A DNA stretch of 40,298 nt from Lachnospiraceae bacterium. Lineage in GTDB: Bacteria > Bacillota > Clostridia > Lachnospirales > Lachnospiraceae. Position numbers and translations under genes: made by a program. The stretch is from contig JAILAN010000157.1 of NCBI GenBank assembly GCA_024681595.1, positions 1 through 40,298 of the forward strand. Direction: 5' to 3'. The notes under the pieces are model-generated. The model saw only the letters and a program-made list of their open reading frames with translations. It was not told where the DNA came from and did not search any database. Positions 23,045 through 32,425 of this stretch are shown here, piece after piece (the stretch's first letter is position 1; each line of letters begins with the position of its first letter).

Positions 23045-24907
23045 ATGCCCAAGCTTGGAATGGAAGCGCTGTGTCTTATGATAACGGGCTTTCTGATCAT
23101 ACTGTTTTTCAATAACAGTAAGCTTGACAGACGAAGCAGAACTCAGGTCATTTATGCCAGACTGCTGTTTATATCCTTTGCAGTCATCCTCTCGCAGGCG
23201 ATAGTTGTCGTCTTTCATCGCTATTCCGATGTGATCCCGCAGATATATATCGAAATAGCACTGGGAGTATTCATGATACTGCTCCTGTGCGATCTGTTTG
23301 TGATCTTCCTTTATACCAGATACATCATCAATATCGATCTTCCGGACATGAAAAAGATCGGACCCTGGTCCGAATATGTAGTCGGGATTGTACTTATCAT
23401 GGCTATTGTTGCTCCTGCGATCTCCTCCGGACTTCGAAAACAGAAAAACGCCATTGCCTTTAACGACAACATATCCATGATCCTGCTCTTCATGATCGCC
23501 TATGAGCTGTTGATAGGGACCATGTTCTTCATCAACAGAAAATACATAAATTCCAAACGTAAGAGGATCATAATTCTGGGATTTGTATCCCAGCTGTGCT
23601 GTTTTATGTTCCAGTACAGACATCAGAACATGCTGTTCTTTTCTCTGGGAATAGCAGTTGTAGTGCTGTCATTTTATATGACACTGGAAAATGAGGATGT
23701 TAAACTCATTGACCAGCTGAATTCCGAAAAAGAAAAGGCTGATAAAGCCAATGCTGCCAAGTCAAACTTCATCGCCAACGTTTCGCATGAGATAAGGACG
23801 CCCATTAACGCCGTGCTCGGAATGGATGAGATGATCCTTAGGGAGACTAAGGAAGAGACCACCAGGCAGTATGCCTATGATATCAAGTCGGCCACGCAGA
23901 CTCTTCACGGGATAATTAACGAGATACTCGATATGTCGAAAATGGAATCCGGCAAAATGGAGATCATTCCCGTCAATTATAATATGAGAAGTCTTCTTAA
24001 CGACACATCCAATATGATCCAGTTCAAGGCGGATGACAAGAATCTGACATTCAGTGTGGAGGCCGATCCTACAATGCCGGTGGGATATGTCGGAGATGAG
24101 ATAAGGATCAAACAGATACTGACTAATATCCTTACTAATGCGGTCAAGTATACCGAGAGAGGCGGAGTAGCCCTTCGCGTTTCTGCCGGCTTCGGCCCGG
24201 ATGACAGTTCCAGGATCATTCATTTCGAGATCGAGGATACCGGTATAGGTATGAAAAAAGAGGACCTTGACAACATCAGCAAGGCCTATATGAGATTCGA
24301 ATCCGAAAAACACAGGAATGTTGAGGGAACCGGTCTCGGAATGACGATCACCATGCAGCTTCTCGATATGATGAACTCCAAGCTCAATATTGAGAGTGAA
24401 TACGGTGTCGGCACGAAGGTTTCATTCAATCTGCTGCAGCCTGTCTGGGACGAGAATTTCCTCGGAGATCTGAACAGGGATAATTCTATTGTTTCGTACG
24501 GCGAGTACAAGTATGAAAAAAGCTTTGAGGCGCCTGAATCACGCGTCCTCGTTGTTGATGATAACGCTATAAACCGCAAGGTATTCAAGGGACTTCTTAA
24601 TGAGACCGGCCTTATTATAGACGAGGCTGACTCGGGATCTGCCTGTCTTAATATGATCCGCAGAAACAAATATGACATAGTGTTCATGGATCATATGATG
24701 CCTATAATGGACGGCATCGAAACCTTCCGCAATATGAAGGCCATGGAAGGCAACAAGTCCAAGGATGCCACGGTGATAATGCTGACTGCAAATGCCGTCG
24801 GCGGAGCAAGGGAACTGTATCTGGAGGAAGGCTTTGATGACTTTATTGCAAAGCCCATAGTTCCCGAAGAACTGGAAAAAATGATCAAAAAGTATCTTAA
24901 GCTATAG
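23045..24907 (+). CDS. 7TM hybrid sensor histidine kinase (HisKA-HATPase-REC)
   Basis: 620 aa. Residues 1-215 hold about seven membrane helices with short loops, a 7TM sensor arrangement without a large extracellular domain. A short coil (222-240) leads to the dimerisation domain with H-box NVSHEIRTPIN (phospho-accepting H248), N-box NILTNAVKYT (361-370), G1 EDTGIG (397-402) and G2 GTGLGM (428-433). The receiver domain at 498-620 has the acidic pair D505/D506, phospho-acceptor D549 (FMDHMMP), T581 and K603. No output domain, so phosphate must pass to an HPt protein. The paralogue 13 bases downstream carries an HPt. Signal unknown. RBS AAAGGAGG. Confidence 0.93.
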   Translation: MPKLGMEALCLMITGFLIILFFNNSKLDRRSRTQVIYARLLFISFAVILSQAIVVVFHRYSDVIPQIYIEIALGVFMILLLCDLFVIFLYTRYIINIDLPDMKKIGPWSEYVVGIVLIMAIVAPAISSGLRKQKNAIAFNDNISMILLFMIAYELLIGTMFFINRKYINSKRKRIIILGFVSQLCCFMFQYRHQNMLFFSLGIAVVVLSFYMTLENEDVKLIDQLNSEKEKADKANAAKSNFIANVSHEIRTPINAVLGMDEMILRETKEETTRQYAYDIKSATQTLHGIINEILDMSKMESGKMEIIPVNYNMRSLLNDTSNMIQFKADDKNLTFSVEADPTMPVGYVGDEIRIKQILTNILTNAVKYTERGGVALRVSAGFGPDDSSRIIHFEIEDTGIGMKKEDLDNISKAYMRFESEKHRNVEGTGLGMTITMQLLDMMNSKLNIESEYGVGTKVSFNLLQPVWDENFLGDLNRDNSIVSYGEYKYEKSFEAPESRVLVVDDNAINRKVFKGLLNETGLIIDEADSGSACLNMIRRNKYDIVFMDHMMPIMDGIETFRNMKAMEGNKSKDATVIMLTANAVGGARELYLEEGFDDFIAKPIVPEELEKMIKKYLKL

Positions 24908-24920
24908 ATTCGGAGAATAT

Positions 24921-27428
24921 ATGACAGAAGCGCTGAGACTTCAGATGGCGAGCACACTGCTGATGATGTTCCTGATCATCAATTACTGCTCGGTCAAGAG
25001 AAGAAAAACACAAACGCATAAGTTATTTTTCAGGCTGCTGATACTGGCATTTGTCAATACTTTGTTTGACTATGCCTATGTATTTCTGTTTGAGACCAAA
25101 GGCTGGAATATAGATATACTTAACCGGCTGTATCTTATAACGCTGGCTCTGCTGCTTATCAATATGGAAGCATATATCTCGGTCAGCATCAGGAATGCAG
25201 GAGGGCGGATACCCATATCGGACAGATTCTGGTATGTAGTATGCGCAATGGTGGTAATGTGTGTCATTATAATGCGTGTTGAATACACGGACATAGGAGG
25301 ATGGTATTATTCCTCAGGTGTCGGGATCACCATTCTGCATGTATACCTGGGGGTGATGCTGGCTCTTTGCATCTTCCTCGTGGCGTACAATTACAAAAGA
25401 CTTAACAGCAAAAAGATAATAGCGATAATCCTGGCAGTTTTTTCGCAGGGCGTCGTATATATAATCCAGCTGTTCGCAACCAGAGATATAATCACCTCGC
25501 TTGGTAACGCAATGATGATAGTCAGCTTCTATGTTATTTCGGAGAATCCTGACCAGCTGCTTATAGAACGTCTGGAATTCGAAAGAGACAGGGCAAATGT
25601 AGCCAATGCTACCAAATCGTCGTTTATAGCACATATTTCTCATGAGATCAGAACACCCATCAATGCGATCCTTGGCATGAACGAGATGATCATACGTGAA
25701 TCCAAGGAGGAGCAGTCAAGGCAGTACGCCGCAGACATCTCTCAGGCCGCACAGACTCTGTACAGCATAATTAATGACGTCCTCGACATATCCAAGATCG
25801 AATCCGGCAAGCTCGAGATAATACCGATAGAATACAAGCTGGATCAGATGCTTTATGATACTGTTTCTGCATATAAGCCCAGGATCGATGCCAAGAAACT
25901 TGATTTCATCATAGATATCAATCCTACTTTGCCTAACACGCTGTATGGTGATGACGTTCATATCAAGCAGGTCATCTCAAACCTGCTCTCCAATGCGACC
26001 AAGTACACGCATGAAGGCTTTATCAAACTGTCAGTTAACGGAGAATTTAAGGGAGACATGGTCGACCTGTTCTTTGAGATCAAGGACACGGGCATAGGTA
26101 TAAAGGAAGAGGACATTGAAAAGCTCTTTGAAGCATTTGAGAGGATAGAGGAGAGCCGTAACCGCAACATAGAGGGTACGGGACTGGGAATGACGATAAC
26201 GAACAGCCTGCTGAAACTCATGGGCAGCAGACTGGGAGTAAACAGTGTTTATGGGGAAGGAAGCATTTTCTCATTTACATTAACGCAGAGAATAGTCAGT
26301 CCTGATCCCATAGGCAATTTCAGCACCTTTGCCAAGCAGCAGGAAGCTCCCGAAGAGATCGCATTTACCGCTCCTTCGGTCAAGGTGCTGGTAGTAGATG
26401 ATAACTCCATTAACAGGCGTGTGTTCAGATCACTGCTTGCCAGAACGCAGATAATGATAGATGAGGCTGACAGCGGCAGTGCCTGTCTTAATATGATACA
26501 GGAAGAACAGTATGACATGATATTCCTGGATCATCTGATGCCCGGAATGGATGGTATCGAGACTGTCGAACACATCAAGGCTGACAATACGCATAAAAAC
26601 GTCAGCACACCTATTGTCATGCTCACCGCCAACACTATGGGTAATGCTGCCGAGCTTTATAAACAGAGCGGTTTTGACGCATATCTGCCGAAACCTATTT
26701 TCGTAAAGGAACTTGAAAAAGTCATTAAGACATACGTTCCGTCATACAAACTCCTGTACCCCGCAAGGGACAGTCAGGACAAAAAACTCTCATCAGAGAA
26801 CTGGCAGGAAGAGCTTCCGAGCGTGCGCGGCATTGACTGGGATGAAGCTGTAAAGCATCTTCCTTCGGCAGATATACTGTTTACTACCGTCAGTGAATTC
26901 CGTGCGGCCATAGACACTGAAGCTGCTCTTTTGGATGAATACTTTGCCAATATACATGAAGGCAATAACCTGCAGATGTTCCAGATAAAAACACATGCGC
27001 TCAAGTCTTCGTCTGCGCTTATAGGGGCAGACATGCTCTCTGAGGGAGCCAGAGAACTTGAATCGGCGGCACGTGAAAAGGATTACAGGATCATAAACGA
27101 GAAGTATCCTTACATGATAAATTATTATCGGACGTTTAAAGACAGACTCGCCTTTTTCGACAGTGAGGATACACCTAAAAAAGAAGAGATAGATTTCCCG
27201 CAGGTTCTGGCTCTGGTGGAGATGGTACGTCTGGAGATCAACGACATGAACAGGCAGAATGCACTCGATGCAATTGCTGAAATAGAGGTATATAAATATC
27301 CTCCGGAGATTCAGGAGGATATCGTAAAGCTTAAGAAACAGACGGAAGATTATGATTCCGCGGCAGTAGGAGATACTGTAGACAGACTGCTTGTCGCATT
27401 AAGAGCTCTGAGAGATCAGCAAAGGTGA
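24921..27428 (+). CDS. 7TM hybrid sensor histidine kinase with HPt domain (HisKA-HATPase-REC-HPt)
   Basis: 835 aa and a clear paralogue of the preceding gene. About seven membrane helices (10-206), H-box HISHEIRTPIN (H241), N-box NLLSNATKYT, G1 KDTGIG, G2 GTGLGM, and a receiver (about 487-605) with D493/D494, phospho-acceptor D537 (FLDHLMP) and K591. An HPt domain at about 637-745 has H692 in KTHALKSSSALIG. Residues 750-835 are an additional helical tail of unknown role. The relay His-Asp-His is complete, but no cognate response regulator with an output domain is nearby. The stop codon abuts the stop codon of the convergent CarD gene with no spacer. Confidence 0.93.
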   Translation: MTEALRLQMASTLLMMFLIINYCSVKRRKTQTHKLFFRLLILAFVNTLFDYAYVFLFETKGWNIDILNRLYLITLALLLINMEAYISVSIRNAGGRIPISDRFWYVVCAMVVMCVIIMRVEYTDIGGWYYSSGVGITILHVYLGVMLALCIFLVAYNYKRLNSKKIIAIILAVFSQGVVYIIQLFATRDIITSLGNAMMIVSFYVISENPDQLLIERLEFERDRANVANATKSSFIAHISHEIRTPINAILGMNEMIIRESKEEQSRQYAADISQAAQTLYSIINDVLDISKIESGKLEIIPIEYKLDQMLYDTVSAYKPRIDAKKLDFIIDINPTLPNTLYGDDVHIKQVISNLLSNATKYTHEGFIKLSVNGEFKGDMVDLFFEIKDTGIGIKEEDIEKLFEAFERIEESRNRNIEGTGLGMTITNSLLKLMGSRLGVNSVYGEGSIFSFTLTQRIVSPDPIGNFSTFAKQQEAPEEIAFTAPSVKVLVVDDNSINRRVFRSLLARTQIMIDEADSGSACLNMIQEEQYDMIFLDHLMPGMDGIETVEHIKADNTHKNVSTPIVMLTANTMGNAAELYKQSGFDAYLPKPIFVKELEKVIKTYVPSYKLLYPARDSQDKKLSSENWQEELPSVRGIDWDEAVKHLPSADILFTTVSEFRAAIDTEAALLDEYFANIHEGNNLQMFQIKTHALKSSSALIGADMLSEGARELESAAREKDYRIINEKYPYMINYYRTFKDRLAFFDSEDTPKKEEIDFPQVLALVEMVRLEINDMNRQNALDAIAEIEVYKYPPEIQEDIVKLKKQTEDYDSAAVGDTVDRLLVALRALRDQQR

Positions 27429-27923
27429 TCATTCACACCTGTCTGCTATGTAATCCCGCACTTCGTTTCGGGGGATATTAAGAGCAACGGACAGCTCACC
27501 ATAGAGAAAATCCTCAGCCTGTTTAAAATATCGTGAATCCAGAGCGGTTACCTTAAAACCTTTAAGGAGCCGCTTTTCTTTGCGCAGATGTATGGTCTTT
27601 ATCAGTGATACCAAAGCCTTGGGGTCGCTTGAATGAATGAGATCCTTGTAGGTTTTCTCGAGGGTTTTTTCGTCGGCTATAGCGATGGTATCTATTGAAG
27701 GAATCTCGGTTATGAGCTCCTCAGCCTGTTTTTTACTAAGGGCGGGACGCATGCCTTCGTCAAGGTCTATGGGCTTGTACACAGTGCTGCCGTTTGAAAA
27801 AACAGGCTTCAGAAGGTAGTACTTACGGCTCTTATCGACGCCGTCAAGGTTGAGCGTGGTTATATCCTCTACCTGACAAATGCCGTTAATGCCACAGATG
27901 ACGTACTGACCTTTTTTGTACAT
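27429..27923 (-). CDS. CarD-like transcriptional regulator (CdnL/TRCF RNA-polymerase-interacting domain)
   Basis: 164 aa. Residues 1-60 form the CarD/TRCF-type Tudor-like RNA polymerase-binding domain (YKKGQYVICGINGICQVEDI, then KYYLLKPVFSNGSTVYKP). Residues about 70-160 are helical and correspond to the DNA-binding half of CdnL. Such proteins bind the polymerase beta subunit and stabilise open complexes at selected promoters. AAAGGGG lies before the ATG at 27921-27923. Own promoter predicted at 28031-28060. Regulated promoters are unknown; Lachnospiraceae often have several CarD-like paralogues. Confidence 0.88.
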   Translation of the reverse strand: MYKKGQYVICGINGICQVEDITTLNLDGVDKSRKYYLLKPVFSNGSTVYKPIDLDEGMRPALSKKQAEELITEIPSIDTIAIADEKTLEKTYKDLIHSSDPKALVSLIKTIHLRKEKRLLKGFKVTALDSRYFKQAEDFLYGELSVALNIPRNEVRDYIADRCE

Positions 27924-28030
27924 AAGTGCCCCTTTCTTGAAAATGACAGATCAAAATTCGACGTGATGCAAAACCGGACACACGAAAAATGACGATTTTG
28001 CACGATTCGAAGACAATTAACACTGCTAAT

Positions 28031-28060
28031 ATTATAACACTTAAAAATTTTAAATGTCAG
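28031..28060 (-). promoter_or_regulatory. Predicted sigma-A promoter of the CarD-like gene
   Basis: On the minus strand CTGACA (28055-28060), 18 bp, TATAAT (28031-28036). Leader of about 100 bases; in it GCAAAAT and GTTTTGC near 27967-28000 could pair weakly. Confidence 0.6.
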
Positions 28061-28077
28061 TGAAAAAATAAAAAAGA

Positions 28078-28106
28078 TTGACTGGGATAGGGTTATATGG
28101 TATTCT
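28078..28106 (+). promoter_or_regulatory. Predicted sigma-A promoter of the His/Cys-repeat surface protein
   Basis: TTGACT (28078-28083), 17 bp, TATTCT (28101-28106), with TGG before the -10 (extended -10 type). Leader of about 95 bases up to the ATG at 28209. Confidence 0.6.
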
Positions 28107-28208
28107 ATTCCAAATTTCCTTTTGTTGAAAGCAAAGCGGATTAATTGTGTGCAGGGCATACTTTGCGCATGATTAGCCGTTATTTTTTTGTTTCAGGAAA
28201 GGAAGATC

Positions 28209-30068
28209 ATGAAAAAGAAAATATTATCGATATCACTGATCCTGGTGATCATATTAAGTCTATGTCCGGATATCAGGGCACATGCCGATACCGGAGTCGC
28301 ATTTTATATCACACACCGACATATCGGAAATGAGGATGTATGCGGGGGATGCTATACCACACCGCATTATCACGTGCATTCTGATCCCGGCAGTGGGGAT
28401 TGCTACACTCCCAGATATCATGTTCATTCGGGATCCCCTTCGGGAGGCGGATGCTACACGGTGCCGGTTCTTCACGAACACATCGGAGACAGCAGTGCTG
28501 CGGGAGGATGCTATGTTCCAAGATACCACTCACACGATTCGGGATGCTACAGGCGGGGTGAATGCGACTGGAGCAGGACTTTAAACAATGTCGGACTGAC
28601 CGAGAGCTGGTGTCATATTCACGGTGACATCACACAGGTAGAAGCAGAGGTTATAGAGACACATTCATCCTGCGGCCAGGGAACCATAACGTACAGCGGA
28701 GCATCATACTGCCCTTCCTGCGGATACCAGGGGACTTTGGGAGGAGGTACTCACGAGTATTCCATTCTCACCTGTACCAAAGGAACCTCATACATAGAGG
28801 GTTATGTTCTGGGCTGTGGTCATGTTGAGGGAGATGTGGATCATTATGATCCGGGATGTGATCTCGAAGGAGTTATAGAAGGCTACGATCTGACCTGCAC
28901 AAAGACCGCATCCTATATCGATCGCTATGATCCCGGATGCGGAATGGAGGATGGAGAAAACGCCATTGCCGTTATAGTTACACAAAGTCCTGTGTCAGGA
29001 GGTACACACATGCAGCTTACCGCATCACTTGAAGACTTAAGTGGCGGTATTATCGATATTTCAGATGCATCATTCAGCTGGAAGGATATTGATGGCAATG
29101 ATCTGGGAAGCGGTGACGAGCTTAATGTCAGTACCAATGGATCCTATGGTCTTGAGGTCACGCTGTCCGATGAAGGGATAAATGAAGACTCATGCCGTGG
29201 AAGTGTTACTGTTTCGGGAATAAGGGCCGCCGGCTCAGGCAACGGTAATAATAACGACAATAATGATAACGGAGAAGGAAACGACTCTGAAGAAGGAGGC
29301 AATCCCGATGACAACAGCGGTTCCGGAACCGGTCAGGGCGAAGGAACACTCAGCGATGATACTGACGGCACGGGTGCAGGCTATGCTACACCTACTCCCA
29401 TGCCAACTCCGACAGCCACACCGGCCGTTACAGCTTCCGGAAACTCCGGAGATAATGATGGCAGCAAGACAACATCATCCGGATCGAGATGGAGAAACGA
29501 TGACGATATTACAGATGAATCTTCCACCGGATCAGGGATCAACGCAGAAGGTAACGCCCAGGCCGGCGCGGAGGACCTTCAAAACAGGCTTCCTGCGGTT
29601 GAGAAGAAAAAGGTCGAGGCCCCAAGAGCAGATTCTGATAACGAAGAGGAACTGGATAATGGGCAGGTTAAGGATGACGGAAAGGGACAAAATGGCGGAT
29701 TTATCGGCCGCGCGGGAACATTCCTCAGAACTCCGACAGGCAGGATCATAACTATCGGGGTTACGAGTGCATTGCTTATCGGAGCGGCTTTTCTCCTTTT
29801 ACTGCTGCTTCGGACGACAGTTATCGTGTTTAACTTTGACGGGCAGATGAAGAGACATTTTGCAGGGATAGCATTTGTACACTACAAAAAAGACGGATAT
29901 GAACTGGAGATCACGGATGATATCTGCGAAAGAGCTTATACGAACAGATATGAGTTCTTTATGGGACTGTTCCTGATAGGCAGAGACAGCGATACTCAGA
30001 TACTGGTGATCAAGCAGGACCATCAGACCATGGCTAAGGCTGAACGCATGATGAGAGTGACCATTTAA
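28209..30068 (+). CDS. Surface protein with Cys-Tyr/His-x-His repeats, Ig-like domain and one C-terminal membrane helix
   Basis: 619 aa; start at 28209 (RBS GGAAAGGAA). Signal peptide 1-27. Residues about 36-140 carry CY.xP..YHxH units of 17-19 residues: CY at 48, 65, 82, 101, 113 and HxH at 36, 55, 71, 89, 107, 136. Then a CPSCGYQG knuckle (168-175) and a second repeat type, LTCTK..SYI..Y..GCG (about 187-245). In all, sixteen Cys lie between 45 and 244. A beta-sandwich-like domain spans 250-338, followed by an acidic Gly/Asn/Asp linker, a Thr-Pro stretch, and a membrane helix at about 513-535. The 85-residue C-terminus is cytosolic and looks folded. The Cys/His density suggests metal binding or disulfide cross-linking outside the cell. 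I do not know the function; similar repeats occur, from memory, in other Lachnospiraceae proteins. Confidence 0.8.
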   Translation: MKKKILSISLILVIILSLCPDIRAHADTGVAFYITHRHIGNEDVCGGCYTTPHYHVHSDPGSGDCYTPRYHVHSGSPSGGGCYTVPVLHEHIGDSSAAGGCYVPRYHSHDSGCYRRGECDWSRTLNNVGLTESWCHIHGDITQVEAEVIETHSSCGQGTITYSGASYCPSCGYQGTLGGGTHEYSILTCTKGTSYIEGYVLGCGHVEGDVDHYDPGCDLEGVIEGYDLTCTKTASYIDRYDPGCGMEDGENAIAVIVTQSPVSGGTHMQLTASLEDLSGGIIDISDASFSWKDIDGNDLGSGDELNVSTNGSYGLEVTLSDEGINEDSCRGSVTVSGIRAAGSGNGNNNDNNDNGEGNDSEEGGNPDDNSGSGTGQGEGTLSDDTDGTGAGYATPTPMPTPTATPAVTASGNSGDNDGSKTTSSGSRWRNDDDITDESSTGSGINAEGNAQAGAEDLQNRLPAVEKKKVEAPRADSDNEEELDNGQVKDDGKGQNGGFIGRAGTFLRTPTGRIITIGVTSALLIGAAFLLLLLLRTTVIVFNFDGQMKRHFAGIAFVHYKKDGYELEITDDICERAYTNRYEFFMGLFLIGRDSDTQILVIKQDHQTMAKAERMMRVTI

Positions 30069-30082
30069 GGCCCTAAAAGCGC

Positions 30083-30119
30083 GCAAATATTTGCATTTAC
30101 CCTGTTAAAGTGATAAACT
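30083..30119 (+). promoter_or_regulatory. Predicted promoter and palindrome ahead of the amino-acid ABC operon
   Basis: TTGCAT (30091-30096), 17 bp, TAAACT (30114-30119). A perfect 12-bp palindrome, GCAAATATTTGC (30083-30094), overlaps the -35 box and could be an operator. Start point near 30126, 28 bases before the ATG. Confidence 0.45.
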
Positions 30120-30153
30120 CGAAGTGTTATTTTGTACACAAGGAGGAGTAATT

Positions 30154-31014
30154 ATGAAAAAATCACTGGTAACACTTTTGGCGATCAGTATGTGTGCAGT
30201 AATGCTTGCCGGATGCGGTGCTCCCAAAGAGACTGCTGCAGCCGATACAGCTAATGATACTGCAGCTGCTGCAGATACTACTCAGACTGCTGATGAGGAT
30301 ACTGATCAGGCTGCTGAAGCCGGATCTGCCGTACTTGCTGACGGAGTTCTGACAGTAGGTACGAACGCTGAGTTCCCGCCCTTTGAGTATGTAGGGGATG
30401 ACGGAGAGCCTGACGGATTCGATATGGCCCTTATCAAGGCCGTAGGCGACAAGATGGGTGTAGAAGTTAAGATCGAGAACATGGAATTCGCATCACTCGT
30501 ATCATCAATCGGCAATAAGATCGATGTAGCTATCGCAGGTATGACTGTAACGGATGAGCGTAAGGAAGTCGTTGACTTCTCTGATTCATACTATGATGCC
30601 GTTCAGTATGTAATAGTTCCTGCTGATTCATCTATTGCTACAGCCGATGACCTGGTTGGCAAGACCATCGGAGTTCAGCTCGGAACCACAGGTGATTTCC
30701 TGGCTCAGGATATCGAGGGATCTACGGTTTCTTCATACAACAAGGCTGTTGATGCAGTTAACGATCTTCTTAACGGACGTTCTGATCTCGTTATCGTGGA
30801 CAAGAATCCTGCAGAGGTGTTCGCAGGTATGTATCCCGATGACGTTATAGCTCTTGACGGTGCACAATTCGGCTTTGAGGTTGAGAACTACGCTATAGCA
30901 ATGCCCAAGGGTGATGCTGAACTTGCAAACGCCATCAATCAGGCAATCAAGGATCTCAAGGCTGACGGTACATTCGACAAACTGGTAGCCGAGTACATTG
31001 AGGGAAGCAACTAA
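30154..31014 (+). CDS. Polar amino-acid ABC transporter, substrate-binding lipoprotein
   Basis: 286 aa. Lipoprotein signal peptide with lipobox LAGC (lipidated C21), an Ala/Thr/Asp-rich spacer (about 24-57), then a bacterial family-3 binding fold (GTNAEFPPFEYVGDDGEPDGFDMAL at about 69-93, read in part). The segment DVAIAGMTVTDERKEVVDFSD is the usual ligand-site hinge. It captures an amino acid outside the membrane and hands it to the permease encoded next. Likely polar amino acids (glutamine, cystine or similar); the exact ligand cannot be read. The start at 30154 follows AGGAGGAG; the open frame upstream is not used. Confidence 0.93.
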   Translation: MKKSLVTLLAISMCAVMLAGCGAPKETAAADTANDTAAAADTTQTADEDTDQAAEAGSAVLADGVLTVGTNAEFPPFEYVGDDGEPDGFDMALIKAVGDKMGVEVKIENMEFASLVSSIGNKIDVAIAGMTVTDERKEVVDFSDSYYDAVQYVIVPADSSIATADDLVGKTIGVQLGTTGDFLAQDIEGSTVSSYNKAVDAVNDLLNGRSDLVIVDKNPAEVFAGMYPDDVIALDGAQFGFEVENYAIAMPKGDAELANAINQAIKDLKADGTFDKLVAEYIEGSN

Positions 31015-31716
31015 ATGCAATCATGGTTCATACATGTTGGTGAAATGTTCCAGCGGGCCTTCTTAAAGGAGGACCGCTGGAAGTTATATCTTGGCGGATT
31101 GGGCGTTACTTTAAAGGTAGCGTTCTTTGCCGCTATTCTGGGCGTTATCCTTGGAACCGTGGCAGCTTTGATGAAACTGTCGGTCAAGAAAAACGGCAAA
31201 CCGAGTGTGAGGTCCATAATAGCTACAATCTATATCGATATCATCAGAGGAACACCCTCTGTGGTTCAGCTCCTTATCATGTGGTTCATTATCATGAAGA
31301 ACTGCAGAAACGGAGTACTCGTTGCCGTGCTTTCATTCGGCATCAATTCGGGTGCGTATGTGGCTGAGATCATCAGGGCAGGAATACTGGCAGTCGATCA
31401 GGGGCAGACCGAGGCCGGCAGATCCCTGGGTCTTTCTCAGGCACAGACGATGATGTATATAGTGATCCCTCAGGCCATCAAGAATGTTCTTCCTCCCATA
31501 GGAAATGAATTCATCGTACTTCTCAAGGAGACGGCCATCGTCGGATACGTATCGTTATCCGATCTGACACGTGTGGCAAATCAGGTATCTTCGCGGACCT
31601 ATGAGGCTTTCATGCCACTTATTGGTGCCGCTGTCATATATTTTGTGATCATAAAGATTTTGTCGATACTGCTCAGCAAACTCGAAAGGAGGTTGCGCAA
31701 GAGTGATAGACGTTAA
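31015..31716 (+). CDS. Polar amino-acid ABC transporter, permease
   Basis: 233 aa, HisM/GlnP-type with about five membrane helices. The family segment [14 protein letters not shown] is near residues 75-90, and the EAA loop ([25 protein letters not shown]) that docks the ATPase is at about 137-160. The ATG directly follows the stop of the binding-protein gene, with GAGGGAAG as RBS. It overlaps the ATPase gene by 14 bases. Probably works as a homodimer since no second permease is present. Confidence 0.93.
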   Translation: MQSWFIHVGEMFQRAFLKEDRWKLYLGGLGVTLKVAFFAAILGVILGTVAALMKLSVKKNGKPSVRSIIATIYIDIIRGTPSVVQLLIMWFIIMKNCRNGVLVAVLSFGINSGAYVAEIIRAGILAVDQGQTEAGRSLGLSQAQTMMYIVIPQAIKNVLPPIGNEFIVLLKETAIVGYVSLSDLTRVANQVSSRTYEAFMPLIGAAVIYFVIIKILSILLSKLERRLRKSDRR

Positions 31717-32425
31717 AAACCTCCACAAGACATTCGAAGACAACCATGTATTGCGTGGTGTGAATTATCATGTAAATCCGGGTGAAAAGATCGTTGTGAT
31801 AGGACCTTCGGGCTCCGGTAAATCAACGTTCCTTCGCTGCCTGAACCTGCTCGAAACTCCGACTAGCGGTGAGATATATCTTGAAGGTGAGCTCATAACC
31901 GGGCCCAATGTCAACCTCAATAAGGTCCGTCAGAAAATGGGAATGGTCTTCCAGCACTTTAATCTGTTCAATAACCTGACGATACTCGATAACATTACAC
32001 TGGCTCCGACCAAGTTAAAGCTCATGACCAAAGATGAGGCAGCACAAAGAGCTTTTTCCCTGCTCGACCGGGTCGGGTTAAGGGACAAGGCTGATGCATA
32101 TCCTTCGTCACTGTCGGGCGGACAGAAGCAGAGGATAGCGATAGTCAGAGCTCTGGCCATGAATCCCAAGGTGATGCTGTTTGATGAACCGACATCGGCG
32201 CTAGATCCCGAGATGGTAGGCGAAGTTCTGGAAGTTATGAAGGAACTGGCCGAAGCCGGAATGACGATGGTAGTGGTCACACATGAAATGGGATTTGCCA
32301 GAGAGGTGGGAACAAAGGTGCTCTTCATGGATGAAGGCAATATCGTCGAAGAGAATACTCCCGATGAGTTCTTCGGTAATCCCAGATCGCCCAGGCTTCA
32401 GGATTTCCTTTCAAAGGTATTATGA
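31703..32425 (+). CDS. glnQ: Polar amino-acid ABC transporter, ATPase (GlnQ-like)
   Basis: 240 aa, the usual length. Walker [10 protein letters not shown] (34-42), Q-loop in MVFQHFNLF, signature LSGGQKQR, Walker [13 protein letters not shown] and switch His in VVVTHEM are all present. It starts with GTG (31703-31705) behind AAAGGAGG. It energises the permease encoded just before. It is followed with a four-base overlap by a glycosyltransferase gene unrelated to transport, so the transcript continues. Confidence 0.95.
   Translation: MIDVKNLHKTFEDNHVLRGVNYHVNPGEKIVVIGPSGSGKSTFLRCLNLLETPTSGEIYLEGELITGPNVNLNKVRQKMGMVFQHFNLFNNLTILDNITLAPTKLKLMTKDEAAQRAFSLLDRVGLRDKADAYPSSLSGGQKQRIAIVRALAMNPKVMLFDEPTSALDPEMVGEVLEVMKELAEAGMTMVVVTHEMGFAREVGTKVLFMDEGNIVEENTPDEFFGNPRSPRLQDFLSKVL

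Noticed and set aside
23018..23623. Long minus-strand frame of 201 codons opposite the first kinase
   Set aside because: It is a shadow of the kinase gene: the composition fits the reverse of membrane-helix codons, there is no RBS, and the plus-strand protein is well conserved.
27423..27440. Bidirectional terminator between the second kinase and the CarD-like gene
   Set aside because: Only a 5-bp AGGTG/CACCT match over the two stop codons, with no T run on either side.
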